Source of the DNA: Verrucomicrobiia bacterium
Lineage (GTDB): Bacteria; Verrucomicrobiota; Verrucomicrobiia; Verrucomicrobiales; Akkermansiaceae
Reading direction: 5' to 3'
Assembly: GCA_030432565.1 (NCBI GenBank)
Contig: JAUIGV010000002.1
Coordinates: 1 to 64,000, forward strand
DNA length: 64,000 bases
Part shown: positions 42,555-52,842 of the stretch, one piece after another
How the letters are laid out: each line of letters starts with the position of its first letter
Numbering within the stretch: position 1 is the first letter of the stretch
The notes under the pieces: generated by a model
What the model saw: only the letters and a program-made list of their open reading frames with translations
The model's database searches: none
Told to the model about the DNA's origin: nothing
Position numbers and translations under genes: made by a program

Positions 42555-43409
42555 TTAATTCTTTTTGGGAGGGAATCCGACCTTGGTGAGCCATCCGGTG
42601 GGACTCCATTCGACAAAGAGGGTTTGGCCGCGGACGACGGCTTTGATCCATGCGTCGTCGGAAACGGAGGTCATGGCGTATGAAGTGTCCTTGGCATTTT
42701 TGTCAGTGACGTCGCCCATCATAAAGCCGATTTTCTTCCCGCGAAAAGTGATCGTTGAATTCTCCAGTTCGCCGTCTTTACTCATTTCATAAAGAGCATC
42801 ATCTCCGCCCATATAGACCTTTTGCCCGTCTTCGGTCTTGCCGTTGACCCGGACATTGCCGCTCGCCGTGAATTGTTTGAGGTCTCCAAACCCTCCAAAT
42901 TTGGCGAGAGGATCTTTTTTCTCATCGGGGGTTTCCGGTTTCTCTTCCGTCGCCTTTTTTTCGGGTGGGTAGAATAGGGCTTTGAGCTGTTGGTCACAGG
43001 TCATGGTAAGCCCTTTGCCCTGGATTTTCACTTTGCCCAGATAGTCAATGGTATAGGATTCACCGTCCAGATAGATGCCCTTGCTGCAGGAGATGAGAAG
43101 GGAGTTGGGGTCTGGCTCAAAAAGCCCATCAAGCGGGTCTTTGGCCTCATCTTCGGCGGGCGTCGGGGCGTCGAGTTGGGAGATGAGTGCGGATTGATCG
43201 ACAGAGGTTAAGAATTCCGCCATTCGACGGGCCGAGGCCTTGTTGAGTGCTTCTGCTTTCTCATAGCCTTCGATCGCACCAAGATCAGGGGTTTTTTTGG
43301 GTTTAACGAGGCGTTCAAAGCGCTCGAGTTCTTCATCAGTGACGCGGGCGGGGGGCGCTGCGACCAAAACAGGGATGGCTGCGAGGAGAATGAGAGGGTG
43401 GAGTTTCAT
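42555..43409 (-). CDS. LptA/OstA-like periplasmic LPS transport protein
   Basis: A 284-residue exported protein with signal peptide MKLHPLILLAAIPVLVAA. An N-terminal helical part (about 20-90) has no clear match. The rest has the OstA-like beta-jellyroll pattern: LISCSKGIYLDGESYTIDYLGKV, KGLTMTCDQQLKALFY, FTASGNVRVNG, and DDALYEMSKDGELENSTITFRG. LptA proteins form the periplasmic bridge for LPS. The sequence is longer than E. coli LptA (185) and has a Lys/Glu-rich insertion (about 150-170). Identification rests on the fold-like repeats and on its place between the lptC-like gene and lptB. Confidence 0.75.
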   Translation of the reverse strand: MKLHPLILLAAIPVLVAAPPARVTDEELERFERLVKPKKTPDLGAIEGYEKAEALNKASARRMAEFLTSVDQSALISQLDAPTPAEDEAKDPLDGLFEPDPNSLLISCSKGIYLDGESYTIDYLGKVKIQGKGLTMTCDQQLKALFYPPEKKATEEKPETPDEKKDPLAKFGGFGDLKQFTASGNVRVNGKTEDGQKVYMGGDDALYEMSKDGELENSTITFRGKKIGFMMGDVTDKNAKDTSYAMTSVSDDAWIKAVVRGQTLFVEWSPTGWLTKVGFPPKKN

Positions 43410-43933
43410 GGGGCTTTCTTTTCTTTCTTTGGCGGGATTGTAAATTTGGAGGTGGCCGGTCCCAGCAGGATGGCCTGCCCGGTGGCGAGGGAGAAAATAC
43501 CACCCTCGGATTTGGCTGCGAATTTCCCATCGGAGCCAATCATAAGGACCTCGCTTTTGGCAACGAGTTGTTCTTTGTCGACGAGGTAGTCGGCAGTGGC
43601 GATGGTGGTCGTGCTCTTGATTTCGCCTTCTTCGTCGAAGAGCCAGAGCTTCAGGTCGTCGCCTTTGAGAATGGTCGTTTCGGTGCGGACATCATCTGCG
43701 ACAGTGAGTTCTCTGATTGTAAGAAGTGAGACTTTATTTTCATCATCATCCAAATAGGGAAGAACGAGGTCTTCGATGACAGCTCCGGCGGGGACGTTGA
43801 GGAGGGATTTCTTTTTTTCTTCGGCCGGATCCCTATCCTTGGATTTTTGTTGGGCTTGTGGTCTCACCCGCTTCCTTTCCTCCTGACAAGAGGGTAGGAC
43901 GACGAGAAGCGAAAGAAGAAGGAGACCTTTCAT
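43406..43933 (-). CDS. LptC-like lipoprotein
   Basis: A 175-residue lipoprotein: ATG 43933 gives MKGLLLLSLLVVLPSC with the lipobox cysteine at 16. A longer frame would run far into kdsA. After a charged linker, residues about 50-165 show the beta-strand ladder of LptC/OstA proteins (ATADYLVDKEQLVAKSEVLMIG, KFAAKSEGGIFSLATGQAILLG). LptC normally passes LPS from LptBFG to LptA and has a membrane helix; here the anchor seems to be a lipid. The gene overlaps kdsA and the lptA-like gene by four bases each, so all are probably translated together. Confidence 0.65.
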   Translation of the reverse strand: MKGLLLLSLLVVLPSCQEERKRVRPQAQQKSKDRDPAEEKKKSLLNVPAGAVIEDLVLPYLDDDENKVSLLTIRELTVADDVRTETTILKGDDLKLWLFDEEGEIKSTTTIATADYLVDKEQLVAKSEVLMIGSDGKFAAKSEGGIFSLATGQAILLGPATSKFTIPPKKEKKAP

Positions 43934-44751
43934 GACTCCGGGTGAGCGGCGCGATGGATGGCAAGGAGGCGCGTTACGACGTCTTCGATTTGATCGAGCG
44001 GAATTTGGTTCGGGCCATCCGATAGGGCTTTGGAAGGGTCTTCGTGCACCTCCATAAAGACGCCATCGACTCCGGCCGCAACGGCGCATCGGGCCAGCAC
44101 GGGTGCAAGGACGCCATCCCCCCCGGTTGTGCCCCCGAGTCCTCCGGGCCGCTGGACTGAATGGGTGGCGTCAAAGATGACCGGCACTCCTTTCTCGCGC
44201 ATCCAGGGAAGCGAACGCATGTCGGCCACAAGGTTGTTGTAGCCAAAGGTGGTGCCGCGCTCGGTGATGGCGAATTGATGGCAGTCGAAGTGGCGGAGCT
44301 TCCCGAGGATGGGATCGATGTCCCAGGGCGCAAGAAATTGGCCTTTTTTGACATTCACCGGGCGCCCGCTTTTGGCAGCGGCGGCGAGGAGGTCGGTTTG
44401 TCGGCAGAGGAAAGCCGGGATTTGCAGGAGGTCGATGGTCCTGGCCGCGATTTCGATCTCCTCGGGCGTGTGAACGTCGGTGGTGACGGGCACTCCGAGC
44501 TCCTGGCCGATCTCGCCAAGAATGCGGCAGCCTTCCTCGACTCCGGGGCCGCGGTAGGAATCGACCGAAGTCCGGTTGGCTTTGTCGTAAGAGGCTTTGA
44601 AGACAAATTTAATCTCGAGTCGGTCGGCGATTTCTTTCAAAGCCCGAGCCATTCGCCAGGCGAAGTCTTCTTCCTCCAGCCCACAGGGGCCGAGGATGAA
44701 AAATGGGTCGCCCGAGCCTACGGTGAAGTTTCCAAGTTGAAATGTGTTCAT
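43930..44751 (-). CDS. kdsA: 3-deoxy-8-phosphooctulonate (KDO-8-P) synthase
   Basis: A 273-residue cytoplasmic enzyme that joins phosphoenolpyruvate and arabinose-5-phosphate to KDO-8-phosphate, a step of LPS core synthesis. Family marks: FFILGPCGLEE, KFVFKASYDKANRTSVDSYRGPG, TTDVHTPEE, IPAFLCRQTDLL, VNVKKGQFLAPWD, TERGTTFGYNNLVADMRS and FDATHSVQRPGG. N in the KANRTS block is present. The enzyme has the usual length. It overlaps DUF1844 upstream and the lptC-like gene downstream by four bases, placing sugar synthesis and export in one operon. Confidence 0.96.
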   Translation of the reverse strand: MNTFQLGNFTVGSGDPFFILGPCGLEEEDFAWRMARALKEIADRLEIKFVFKASYDKANRTSVDSYRGPGVEEGCRILGEIGQELGVPVTTDVHTPEEIEIAARTIDLLQIPAFLCRQTDLLAAAAKSGRPVNVKKGQFLAPWDIDPILGKLRHFDCHQFAITERGTTFGYNNLVADMRSLPWMREKGVPVIFDATHSVQRPGGLGGTTGGDGVLAPVLARCAVAAGVDGVFMEVHEDPSKALSDGPNQIPLDQIEDVVTRLLAIHRAAHPES

Positions 44752-45035
44752 GCGTCGGGGTGTTCGGCGGCGACTTCGTTGAAAAGCTTGCGGACATTTT
44801 CGGTGGCCACCTTGAGCATATTTGCCTCGGCCTGGTTGAGGTTGCCCTTTGTTTTTTCAGTCAGCATTTCCAGTGAATCTACGACGCTTTTGGCGGCCCT
44901 GATATTCACCGAGGTCTCACCGGTGGCGGGATTTGGAATGCGCCCGAGGAAAAGTCCTCCGTTTTGGGCCTGGAAATAGACAAAGGCCGCGAACCGTTCA
45001 TCGGGGCTTTCCGCTTCGGGAGGAGAATCGCTCAT
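44748..45035 (-). CDS. DUF1844 domain protein
   Basis: A 95-residue cytoplasmic protein of unknown function. FVYFQAQNGGLFLGRIPNPATGE, then AAKSVVDSLEMLTEKTKGNL, follow the DUF1844 pattern, in which the KTKGNL block is strongly kept. It is the first gene of the leftward kdsA-lpt operon and overlaps kdsA by four bases. The long region upstream (45036-45690) should hold its promoter. Confidence 0.88.
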   Translation of the reverse strand: MSDSPPEAESPDERFAAFVYFQAQNGGLFLGRIPNPATGETSVNIRAAKSVVDSLEMLTEKTKGNLNQAEANMLKVATENVRKLFNEVAAEHPDA

Positions 45036-45690
45036 TGGGAGGAAGGCTAGGCGAGTGATCGCCAGACCTCAAGAACAGCCTTGTGGTTGATCTGCTTTTG
45101 ACCAGGGAGCTACTCTGTGAAGTTCTCCGGAAGCCACGCCGTGGTTTCAAATCCCACCCTTTTGATGACGAATTGGCCTCTCCAGGCGCCGACATGTGGG
45201 AGGAAAGAGTGTTACGAATCGCCTCCTCGGCAGGCTTGTTTCCGGGAGGTGTGCGGAGCCAATTGAGGTCCGCTGCAGGGCTTTTGGCAACCCGGATTCC
45301 GGCTGACTTTTGGATGAGATCTTGATCTTCGATCTCTGAAATCAGAGTGGACGCTCCGGAGGGATCTTCGGCGGCAGCTCCTTTGATCGATGCCACAAAG
45401 GTTCTTCGGGGGTCTTTGCTTTCTTAGGGCTTGCTCGCACAAGGTAAGAGCTCCAGCAGAATAGCCCGGAGGAAGCGAGAAGACGCGAAAGTCTGCCAAG
45501 TGTGACACCTTGTCGTTCGAGCTTAGTTTGAAGTGCGACATTGTGGCGCGACTCTGTCAATCCACCTGAATGTTTTGCCCGTAGTTCAACGATTCCGGTG
45601 ATTGGCACATCTCTTGCCATAGAGATTGCAAATAGTATCGGCCACAAGGTCGGTTTTTCCAAAACAACTTAATCAGAAAGAAATAATATC
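45036..45690. other. Intergenic region of 655 bases between DUF1844 and dnaK
   Basis: No gene can be supported. Open frames on both strands have no signal peptide, family motif or start signal and are rich in Arg, Ser and Pro. The segment must hold the leftward promoter of the kdsA-lpt operon and the rightward dnaK promoter. The only clear motif is the -24/-12 promoter at 45602. A tRNA-like T-arm string near 45150 is not supported by an acceptor stem. Confidence 0.55.
45602..45618 (+). promoter_or_regulatory. Sigma-54 (-24/-12) promoter motif upstream of dnaK
   Basis: TTGGCAC, five bases, TTGC matches the RpoN consensus, with GG at 45604-45605 and GC at 45616-45617 separated by exactly ten bases. 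Transcription would start near 45629, giving a leader of about 60 bases before dnaK. Enhancer sites for the required activator were not identified. dnaK under sigma-54 would be unusual. Confidence 0.55.
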
Positions 45691-47619
45691 ATGGGTAAAA
45701 TTCTCGGAATTGATCTAGGCACCACGAACTCCTGTATGTCTGTCATGGAGGGTGGTGAAGCTACCGTTCTTGAAAACTCGGAAGGCGCACGCACCACTCC
45801 ATCGGTGGTCGCTTTCGCAAAAAATGGAGAGCGCCTCGTCGGGCAGGCTGCCAAGCGCCAAGCCGTCACCAACGCGAAAAACACCGTTTTCTCGGCCAAG
45901 CGTCTCATTGGTCGTAAATACGATGAACTCACCGCTGAAGATAAGCGTGTGCCTTACACCATTGTGAAAGCAGACAACGGCGATGCTCACATCGAGGTCG
46001 AGGTTGAAGGCGAAAAGAAGGTCTTCTCACCGCAGGAGATCGCCGCGATTATCCTCGGCAAGCTCAAGTCGGACGCCGAAGCCAAGCTTGGTGAGACCAT
46101 CACTGAAGCGGTGATCACGGTTCCTGCCTATTTCAACGACTCCCAGCGCAACGCCACCAAGGCTGCCGGGGAAATCGCCGGGCTCAAGGTGCGCCGCATC
46201 ATCAACGAGCCTACGGCGGCCTCTTTGGCCTACGGTCTTGATTCCAAAGCCGACCAGAAAGTGGCAATTTATGACCTCGGTGGGGGAACCTTCGACATCT
46301 CGGTCCTCGAGATCTCCGACGGTGTTTTCGAGGTCCTCGCAACCGACGGTGACACCCAGCTCGGTGGTGACGATTGGGACAACGCTCTCATCGACTTCAT
46401 CGTGGCCGACTTCAAGGAGAAGGAAGGGATTGATCTTTCGGGTCAACCCGACGCCCTTCAGCGGATCAAGGAAGAGGCTGAGAAGGCAAAGATTGCTCTC
46501 TCTTCCTCACAAAACTACGATCTCAACCTGCCCTTCATCACCGCAGATGCCACAGGGCCCAAGCACATCCAGCTTGGCTTGAGCCGCAACAAGCTCGAGC
46601 AGCTCACTGACCACCTTTTCTCCCGGACCAAGAAGCCGGTTACCGATTGTCTCAAGGAAGCCGGCGTGAGCGCAGGTGAACTCGACGAACTCGTTTTGGT
46701 CGGCGGAATGACCCGCATGCCAAAGGTGGTTGAGACTGCCAGGGAACTCGCCAGCAAGGCTCCCCACCAAGGTGTAAACCCCGATGAAGTAGTCGCCATC
46801 GGGGCTGCCATTCAGGGGGGGGTTCTCCAGGGCGACGTGAAGGACGTTCTCCTTCTCGACGTGACTCCTCTCACCCTCTCCATTGAGACCGAGGGCAGCC
46901 GCGCCACCGCAATGATCGAGCGGAACACGACTGTTCCGGTGAAGAAGTCGCAAATCTTCTCGACCGCAGCTGATAACCAGCCTGCCGTTGACATCCGCAT
47001 CTGTCAGGGCGAGCGCCCGCTTTTCGCCGACAACAAACTTCTCGGTAACTTCCAGCTCTCGGGACTCGAAGCCGCCCCCCGCGGCATGCCGCAGATCGAG
47101 GTGACCTTCGACATTGATGCCAACGGGATCCTACACGTCTCCGCGACGGACAAGAAATCCGGCAAGGAACAGAAGATTTCCATCGAAGGTTCCAGCGGTC
47201 TCTCCGAGGAGGAGATCGAGAAGGCCAAACGCGAAGCCGAAGCTCACGCCGAGGAGGATAAGAAGCGCGCCGAAGCCGTCGACACCAAGAACAAGGCGGA
47301 GTCTATCGTCTATCAGGTCGAAAAACAGCTGGGCGAGCTTCCCGAAGAAGCACCGGCAGAGCTCAAGGAGTCTCTCACTGCCAAGGTGGATGCCGTTAAA
47401 GGAGCCCTCAAGGCCGACGACCTCGATCTCATCAAGTCCACTACCGAGGAGCTTGAAAAGTCACTTGGCGAACTCGCCCAGGCCGCGCAAGCAGCCGGTG
47501 CCCAGATGCCCGATATGGGCGGAGCGCCGGAGGTCGAGCCCGCTGATGATGAGGACGGCGAACCCCGGCAGGCAAAAGGCAAGGTTGTCGACGCCGAAGT
47601 CGTCGATGCCGATAAATAA
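45691..47619 (+). CDS. dnaK: Molecular chaperone DnaK (Hsp70)
   Basis: A 642-residue ATP-dependent cytoplasmic chaperone. The ATPase domain (1-380) starts [21 protein letters not shown] and contains [36 protein letters not shown] and VGGMTRMP. The interdomain linker [10 protein letters not shown] is present. The substrate domain follows ([35 protein letters not shown]), and then a helical lid. The C-terminal tail is acidic ([12 protein letters not shown] and [10 protein letters not shown], like the conserved EEV-type end). grpE and dnaJ are not adjacent; groES and groEL follow in the same direction. Confidence 0.97.
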   Translation: MGKILGIDLGTTNSCMSVMEGGEATVLENSEGARTTPSVVAFAKNGERLVGQAAKRQAVTNAKNTVFSAKRLIGRKYDELTAEDKRVPYTIVKADNGDAHIEVEVEGEKKVFSPQEIAAIILGKLKSDAEAKLGETITEAVITVPAYFNDSQRNATKAAGEIAGLKVRRIINEPTAASLAYGLDSKADQKVAIYDLGGGTFDISVLEISDGVFEVLATDGDTQLGGDDWDNALIDFIVADFKEKEGIDLSGQPDALQRIKEEAEKAKIALSSSQNYDLNLPFITADATGPKHIQLGLSRNKLEQLTDHLFSRTKKPVTDCLKEAGVSAGELDELVLVGGMTRMPKVVETARELASKAPHQGVNPDEVVAIGAAIQGGVLQGDVKDVLLLDVTPLTLSIETEGSRATAMIERNTTVPVKKSQIFSTAADNQPAVDIRICQGERPLFADNKLLGNFQLSGLEAAPRGMPQIEVTFDIDANGILHVSATDKKSGKEQKISIEGSSGLSEEEIEKAKREAEAHAEEDKKRAEAVDTKNKAESIVYQVEKQLGELPEEAPAELKESLTAKVDAVKGALKADDLDLIKSTTEELEKSLGELAQAAQAAGAQMPDMGGAPEVEPADDEDGEPRQAKGKVVDAEVVDADK

Positions 47620-47635
47620 ACCACTGAAAGAATCT

Positions 47636-47665
47636 CGCGCCCCTCCTTGTTTCAAGGGGGGCGCG
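47636..47665 (+). terminator. GC-rich hairpin between dnaK and groES, no T-run
   Basis: CGCGCCCC plus CCTT pairs with AAGG plus GGGGCGCG (one bulged T in the left arm) around a short loop. The stem is strong, but TAAAACAACC follows instead of T. It may be a partial terminator or a processing and stability element between dnaK and groESL. Confidence 0.5.
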
Positions 47666-47701
47666 TAAAACAACCAAAAACAAACCAATAAACTAAAAAC
47701 A

Positions 47702-47995
47702 ATGGCTAGTATCAAACCACTCGGAAACCGCGTCCTCGTGAAGCGGCTCGAAGCAGAAGCAGTCTCCGCCGGAGGCATCGTTCTCCCTGACTCCGCTCAG
47801 GAAAAACCCCAGGAAGCTGAAGTGACCGCTCTCGGCACCGGAGGCACCGATGAAAATGGCAAAGACATCGTCTTCGACGTCAAAGTCGGCGACAAGGTTC
47901 TCATCTCCAAATACGGCGGCACCGATGTCAAAGTGAACGGAGAAGATCAACTTATCCTCTCCCAGTCCGACATCCTCGGTGTCCTCGAAGACTAA
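47702..47995 (+). CDS. groES: Co-chaperonin GroES (Hsp10)
   Basis: A 97-residue lid of the GroEL chamber. IKPLGNRVLVKRLEAE opens it; the mobile loop AEAVSAGGIVLPDSAQEKPQEAEV contains the GroEL-contacting GGIVLP. YGGTDVKVNGEDQLILSQSDILGVLE closes it. The ATG is preceded by an A-rich leader (AAACTAAAAACA) without a Shine-Dalgarno sequence. No CIRCE inverted repeat is visible upstream. Confidence 0.97.
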   Translation: MASIKPLGNRVLVKRLEAEAVSAGGIVLPDSAQEKPQEAEVTALGTGGTDENGKDIVFDVKVGDKVLISKYGGTDVKVNGEDQLILSQSDILGVLED

Positions 47996-48017
47996 TCAAT
48001 CAACTCTCAAAATTTAA

Positions 48018-49664
<1,647 letters not shown>

Positions 49665-49697
49665 TTCATCTCCGGTTTGTCTCTTTGCAAATCAACC

Positions 49698-49730
49698 AAA
49701 AGCCGGACGGGAAACCGTCCGGCTTTTTTT
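49698..49730 (+). terminator. Intrinsic terminator after groEL
   Basis: A perfect 13-bp stem (49698-49710 with 49715-49727) with a GAAA tetraloop ends in seven T. It closes the groESL transcript; its A-rich left flank may also serve the convergent LamG gene. Confidence 0.95.
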
Positions 49731-49770
49731 GATCACCGATAAACGATGGGTCGGTTTTGATTCTTTTTTC

Positions 49771-50805
49771 CTACCCTGGATCTGGTGCGATGATCACCCG
49801 GTAGAAAAGTTTTGTGCCATCAACCAGTTCTGCAAAATCAGGGAGGAACTCGTGTGTGCCGGTGGTCGTTTCCTGTCCATCTGCTCCGACAGCATCGAGG
49901 GCTTTGCTCCACGATTGGAGGTCCGCTGAATATTCGATTTGATAGTTGATCCCGGGGGCAGAGGTCCAGGTCAGGCTGATTCCCGGAGCTTCAGGGGTGG
50001 GGTTGTAGCTGAAGTTGGTGATCTTGAGTTCCGTTGGGGCGCCTCCGTAAAGGAGCTCCGTGGGAGCAAGGGCGCCGAGGGTAACTCTGGGTTCAAAGAG
50101 CAGGCCGGTAAAGAAGTCGGCTCCAAATCCGAGGGGATGACCACCGACGCCGATGGTTCGATTCAGACTATCGCCGAAATCGTCCTTGGTTGCTGGTGCG
50201 CTGCCGGCCGGTTCGTTGCTGTCAAAATACCAGGTCATCGTTCCATAGATTTTGAAATCGGCATCAACCGGTTGGCCGTCATGCTCGAATACGAGCGCGA
50301 CGTAATGCCATTGATTAATGACCGGAGTTGCGATTTCCTGCGGGCCGCTCCCTGCATCAAAGTTGAAGTCGAGGATTCCGGTGCTGGTTTGGATCCGAAA
50401 TTTTTCGGTTCCGGCGTAGTCGATCATGGCGTTAAGGACGCTTCCGCCATTCCACTTGAACCACGTTTCGCAGGTAAAGCCTCCCTCTGCGATAATGGCG
50501 GCATGGGACAACTGCCGGGTTCCGGGGATGGTGATGAGCTGGGTGCCGGTAAAGCTCATTGAGCGGTTGCCGGTTCCAGTCGTGACCCCGTCGGTCGGGA
50601 TGTCCTCACTCAGGGTAATCGAGCCTGATACTGTCCCGTCGGGTGAACCATCAACTCCGGGTATAAGGCCGGACGACACTGCGGCCTCATCAGAATCCGA
50701 AGTGCTGAAATGGAGAACGGTGGTTTGCCCGGGGAGGTCGGAGATCACCAGGGAAAAGGCTGCCAGCGAGAATGCGAGCGGCCTTGGGAGTGAGAGTTTT
50801 TTCAT
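49771..50805 (-). CDS. Exported LamG/concanavalin-like protein with FYRV-type C-terminal domain
   Basis: A 344-residue secreted protein with a signal peptide (about 1-26). The LamG-like sandwich (about 60-255) has FTCETWFKWNGGSVLNAMIDYAGTEKFRI, WHYVALVFEHDG and a DDFGDSLNRTIGVGGHPLGF stretch. The C-terminal 85 residues form a fibronectin-like domain (LTWTSAPGINYQIEYSADLQSW) ending KLFYRVIIAPDPG. It is a close paralogue of the next gene upstream (50832-51665), which carries a PEP-CTERM tail in the place of this domain. Glycan or matrix binding is likely from the fold only. Confidence 0.78.
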   Translation of the reverse strand: MKKLSLPRPLAFSLAAFSLVISDLPGQTTVLHFSTSDSDEAAVSSGLIPGVDGSPDGTVSGSITLSEDIPTDGVTTGTGNRSMSFTGTQLITIPGTRQLSHAAIIAEGGFTCETWFKWNGGSVLNAMIDYAGTEKFRIQTSTGILDFNFDAGSGPQEIATPVINQWHYVALVFEHDGQPVDADFKIYGTMTWYFDSNEPAGSAPATKDDFGDSLNRTIGVGGHPLGFGADFFTGLLFEPRVTLGALAPTELLYGGAPTELKITNFSYNPTPEAPGISLTWTSAPGINYQIEYSADLQSWSKALDAVGADGQETTTGTHEFLPDFAELVDGTKLFYRVIIAPDPG

Positions 50806-50831
50806 GACGAGTTGAGGGTGATTGGTCTTTC

Positions 50832-51665
50832 TTACGAGCGCGTGCGCCGGGCCAGGAAGAGGAATGAGGCCAGAGTTCCGAGAAGAGCGGTTGAAGGTTC
50901 GGGAATGGTGAAGAGCAGCTCACTGGAAGTCAGGGCTCCCAGGCTCACCCTCGGCTCGTAAATGAGACCGTCGAAATTATCTCCGGCAAAACCAAGAGGG
51001 TGCCGTCCTACCCCGATGGGGCGATTGAGGCTGTCGCCAAAGTCATCCTTGATCGCTGGCACCGAGCCCAGCGGGACATTACCATCGAGATAGTAGGTCA
51101 AAGTTCCCCCGATTCCGCCGGTGCCTGATACCGGATTTCCATCCCACTCAAAAACCGCAGCGACGTAGTGCCAGATTCCAGGAGTGATCGTAGCGATTTC
51201 CTGGGGACCGGACCCTGAATCAAGATTGAAGTCAAGAATACCGGTTCCGGCGATCATGCGGAATTTCTCGGTTCCGGCGTAGTCGATGATCGAGTTCACG
51301 TTTCCGCCGCCATTCCAAAGAAACCAGCTTTCCATGGAGAAACCTCCATTAGCGATGACCAAGGCATTGGAGAGTTCCTGATTGGCCGGGCTATTGATTC
51401 CGCCACTGTCGACTGCTCCTGCCCCCACGATGGAGCGGTTGCCGGCCCCCGCCGGCACTCCGATGGTGGGGACGTTGCTACTCAGAAGTCCGGTAAAGGT
51501 CCCTTGGGCCGTTCCCGCACTTCCTCCAACACTAGGAACATTGGGAAGCCCCGCTGCATCTGTATCATTTAAACTGTAATGCAGGACGGTAGTGGCTGCA
51601 GGGCAGGAAACGCTCACAAAGAGCGATGCCGCAGAACACAAGAAAGCGCAATTTGATTTAGCCAT
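50832..51665 (-). CDS. LamG-domain PEP-CTERM protein
   Basis: A 277-residue secreted protein. ATG 51665 gives a signal peptide (MAKSNCAFLCSAASLFVSVSCPAA); the upstream extension to 51716 adds nothing typical. The LamG-like domain repeats the blocks of its downstream paralogue almost word for word: NSIIDYAGTEKFRM, SGPQEIATI, WHYVAAVFEWDG and KDDFGDSLNRPIGVGRHPLGF. The tail is IPEP, a hydrophobic stretch and ARRTRS. The two genes lie 26 bases apart on the same strand and arose by local duplication. They differ in how they are probably anchored. Confidence 0.82.
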   Translation of the reverse strand: MAKSNCAFLCSAASLFVSVSCPAATTVLHYSLNDTDAAGLPNVPSVGGSAGTAQGTFTGLLSSNVPTIGVPAGAGNRSIVGAGAVDSGGINSPANQELSNALVIANGGFSMESWFLWNGGGNVNSIIDYAGTEKFRMIAGTGILDFNLDSGSGPQEIATITPGIWHYVAAVFEWDGNPVSGTGGIGGTLTYYLDGNVPLGSVPAIKDDFGDSLNRPIGVGRHPLGFAGDNFDGLIYEPRVSLGALTSSELLFTIPEPSTALLGTLASFLFLARRTRS

Positions 51666-52075
51666 GATTCCTTCTAACACGATGATGGATTGCGTGAGAG
51701 AAGAAAGTAGCTTCATTCCCTAGCGATGGGAATGAATGGAACTAATCGTTGCTCCGGGTATCGATGGTAAGGGAGGATCTTTGAGGGCAAGCTGTCGGAC
51801 GCATTTATGAAATTCCAGCCCCTTGGTGTGACCTCATCGTGGGTCGGTTTCGATCGTTCAGCTACCAATAATGCGGGCTTTCGCGCCAGTCGTATCGTCA
51901 GGGGGCGCGAACGTGGCGGAATGGTGGGTGGCATTGATTCTGGCCAGTCATTCAGAACCCGGACGAAAGTCCAGCCGTGTCACCCGGGTCAAATACACCT
52001 TAATGATTGGGTTTCAGCTTTTTGCGCTTTTGAATTCGTGAAATTGTGCTTTTTTCCCTTCAGAAAATTCTGACC
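51666..52075. other. Divergent intergenic region, 410 bases
   Basis: Separates the leftward LamG pair from the rightward PEP-CTERM gene. An 88-codon open frame (51807-52073) lacks any signal or family likeness and is not called. No strong hairpin or recognisable promoter was found. A single TGTCAC string near 51977 has no good partner 11 bp away. Confidence 0.45.
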
Positions 52076-52762
52076 ATGCAAAGACAAGTGATTTTAAAAA
52101 GCGCAGCCCTCCTGGCAACATGCCTTTCCTCGCAGGCCGTGATCGTTTGGAGTGGCGGGGGGGGCACCGATGATTTCTACGATTCCAATAACTGGGATTT
52201 TTCCGGATCCGGATCGGCTTTGGTCGCGTCTCCGACGGACGATGACATGACGATTACCGGTGCCACCATCAGTGAGCCCAGTGGAGCGTTTACAAACATC
52301 GAGATCGGTGACGGACTCTCGGTGACCCTCGACGCAACGTCTTTTACCTTTGCGAATAACAACGGTTTTTCCGGAGTCAATGATGCCGGGGATGTTCTTT
52401 CCGTCCTCAATATCGTGAATGGCTCTTTTTTCAGTGCCCAGTTTGCTGCGATCGGAATCACGATCAACGTTGATGCAACAAGCAGTCTGCTTTTTCGTGG
52501 AGGAGGGGATCCGATCAATAGTCAGATCGAGAAGACAACAATTAATTTGGAGCCCGGCGCGCAACTCAGCCTTGCTTCGTTTGCTGAGTTTGCCGAGCAG
52601 GGTGCCGACATTGTCGTGAACGGCGTGACCTTTGCCGATGATCCTTCCATTCTGAGTATCAGTGGAACGACAGGGACGGCAATTGCCCCCGTGCCCGAAC
52701 CAAGTTCGTCGATTCTCGCCGCTCTAGGTGCGTTGGCCCTGTTGGCCCGCCGCCGGAAATAG
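52076..52762 (+). CDS. PEP-CTERM sorting domain protein
   Basis: A 228-residue exported protein. ATG 52076 gives MQRQVILKSAALLATCLSSQA as signal peptide. The body starts VIVWSGGGGTDDFYDSNNWDFSGS. This resembles the first strand of autotransporter-like beta-helix repeats (the DFYDSNNW motif is frequent in this phylum). Asn/Gly-rich strands follow. The tail is VPEPSSSILAALGALALLARRRK. No enzyme motif is visible. A perfect terminator follows. Confidence 0.85.
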   Translation: MQRQVILKSAALLATCLSSQAVIVWSGGGGTDDFYDSNNWDFSGSGSALVASPTDDDMTITGATISEPSGAFTNIEIGDGLSVTLDATSFTFANNNGFSGVNDAGDVLSVLNIVNGSFFSAQFAAIGITINVDATSSLLFRGGGDPINSQIEKTTINLEPGAQLSLASFAEFAEQGADIVVNGVTFADDPSILSISGTTGTAIAPVPEPSSSILAALGALALLARRRK

Positions 52763-52803
52763 GAGGGTTTGGATTGAAACCAATTCTTTGACTTTTTCCC
52801 AGG

Positions 52804-52833
52804 CGGCCCCTCCAAGAGAGGGGCCGTTTTTTT
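52804..52833 (+). terminator. Intrinsic terminator after the PEP-CTERM gene
   Basis: CGGCCCCTC at 52804-52812 pairs with GAGGGGCCG at 52818-52826 and is followed by seven T. The next gene begins only ten bases later, so its own promoter must overlap or lie upstream of this stem, or some transcription must read through. Confidence 0.93.
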
Positions 52834-52842
52834 CCTTTTCAG

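Noticed and set aside
45130..45170. tRNA-like T-arm string (GGTTTCAAATCC)
   Set aside because: The flanking stem is broken, no acceptor-stem partner or anticodon arm could be found on either strand, and no CCA end is present.
45560..45700. CIRCE or sigma-32 promoter before dnaK
   Set aside because: No TTAGCACTC-N9-GAGTGCTAA-like repeat and no CTTGAA/CCCCAT-like pair were seen; only the -24/-12 motif fits.
51807..52073. 88-codon open frame upstream of the PEP-CTERM gene
   Set aside because: No family likeness, an unusual composition, and it runs into the real start region at 52076; more likely promoter DNA.
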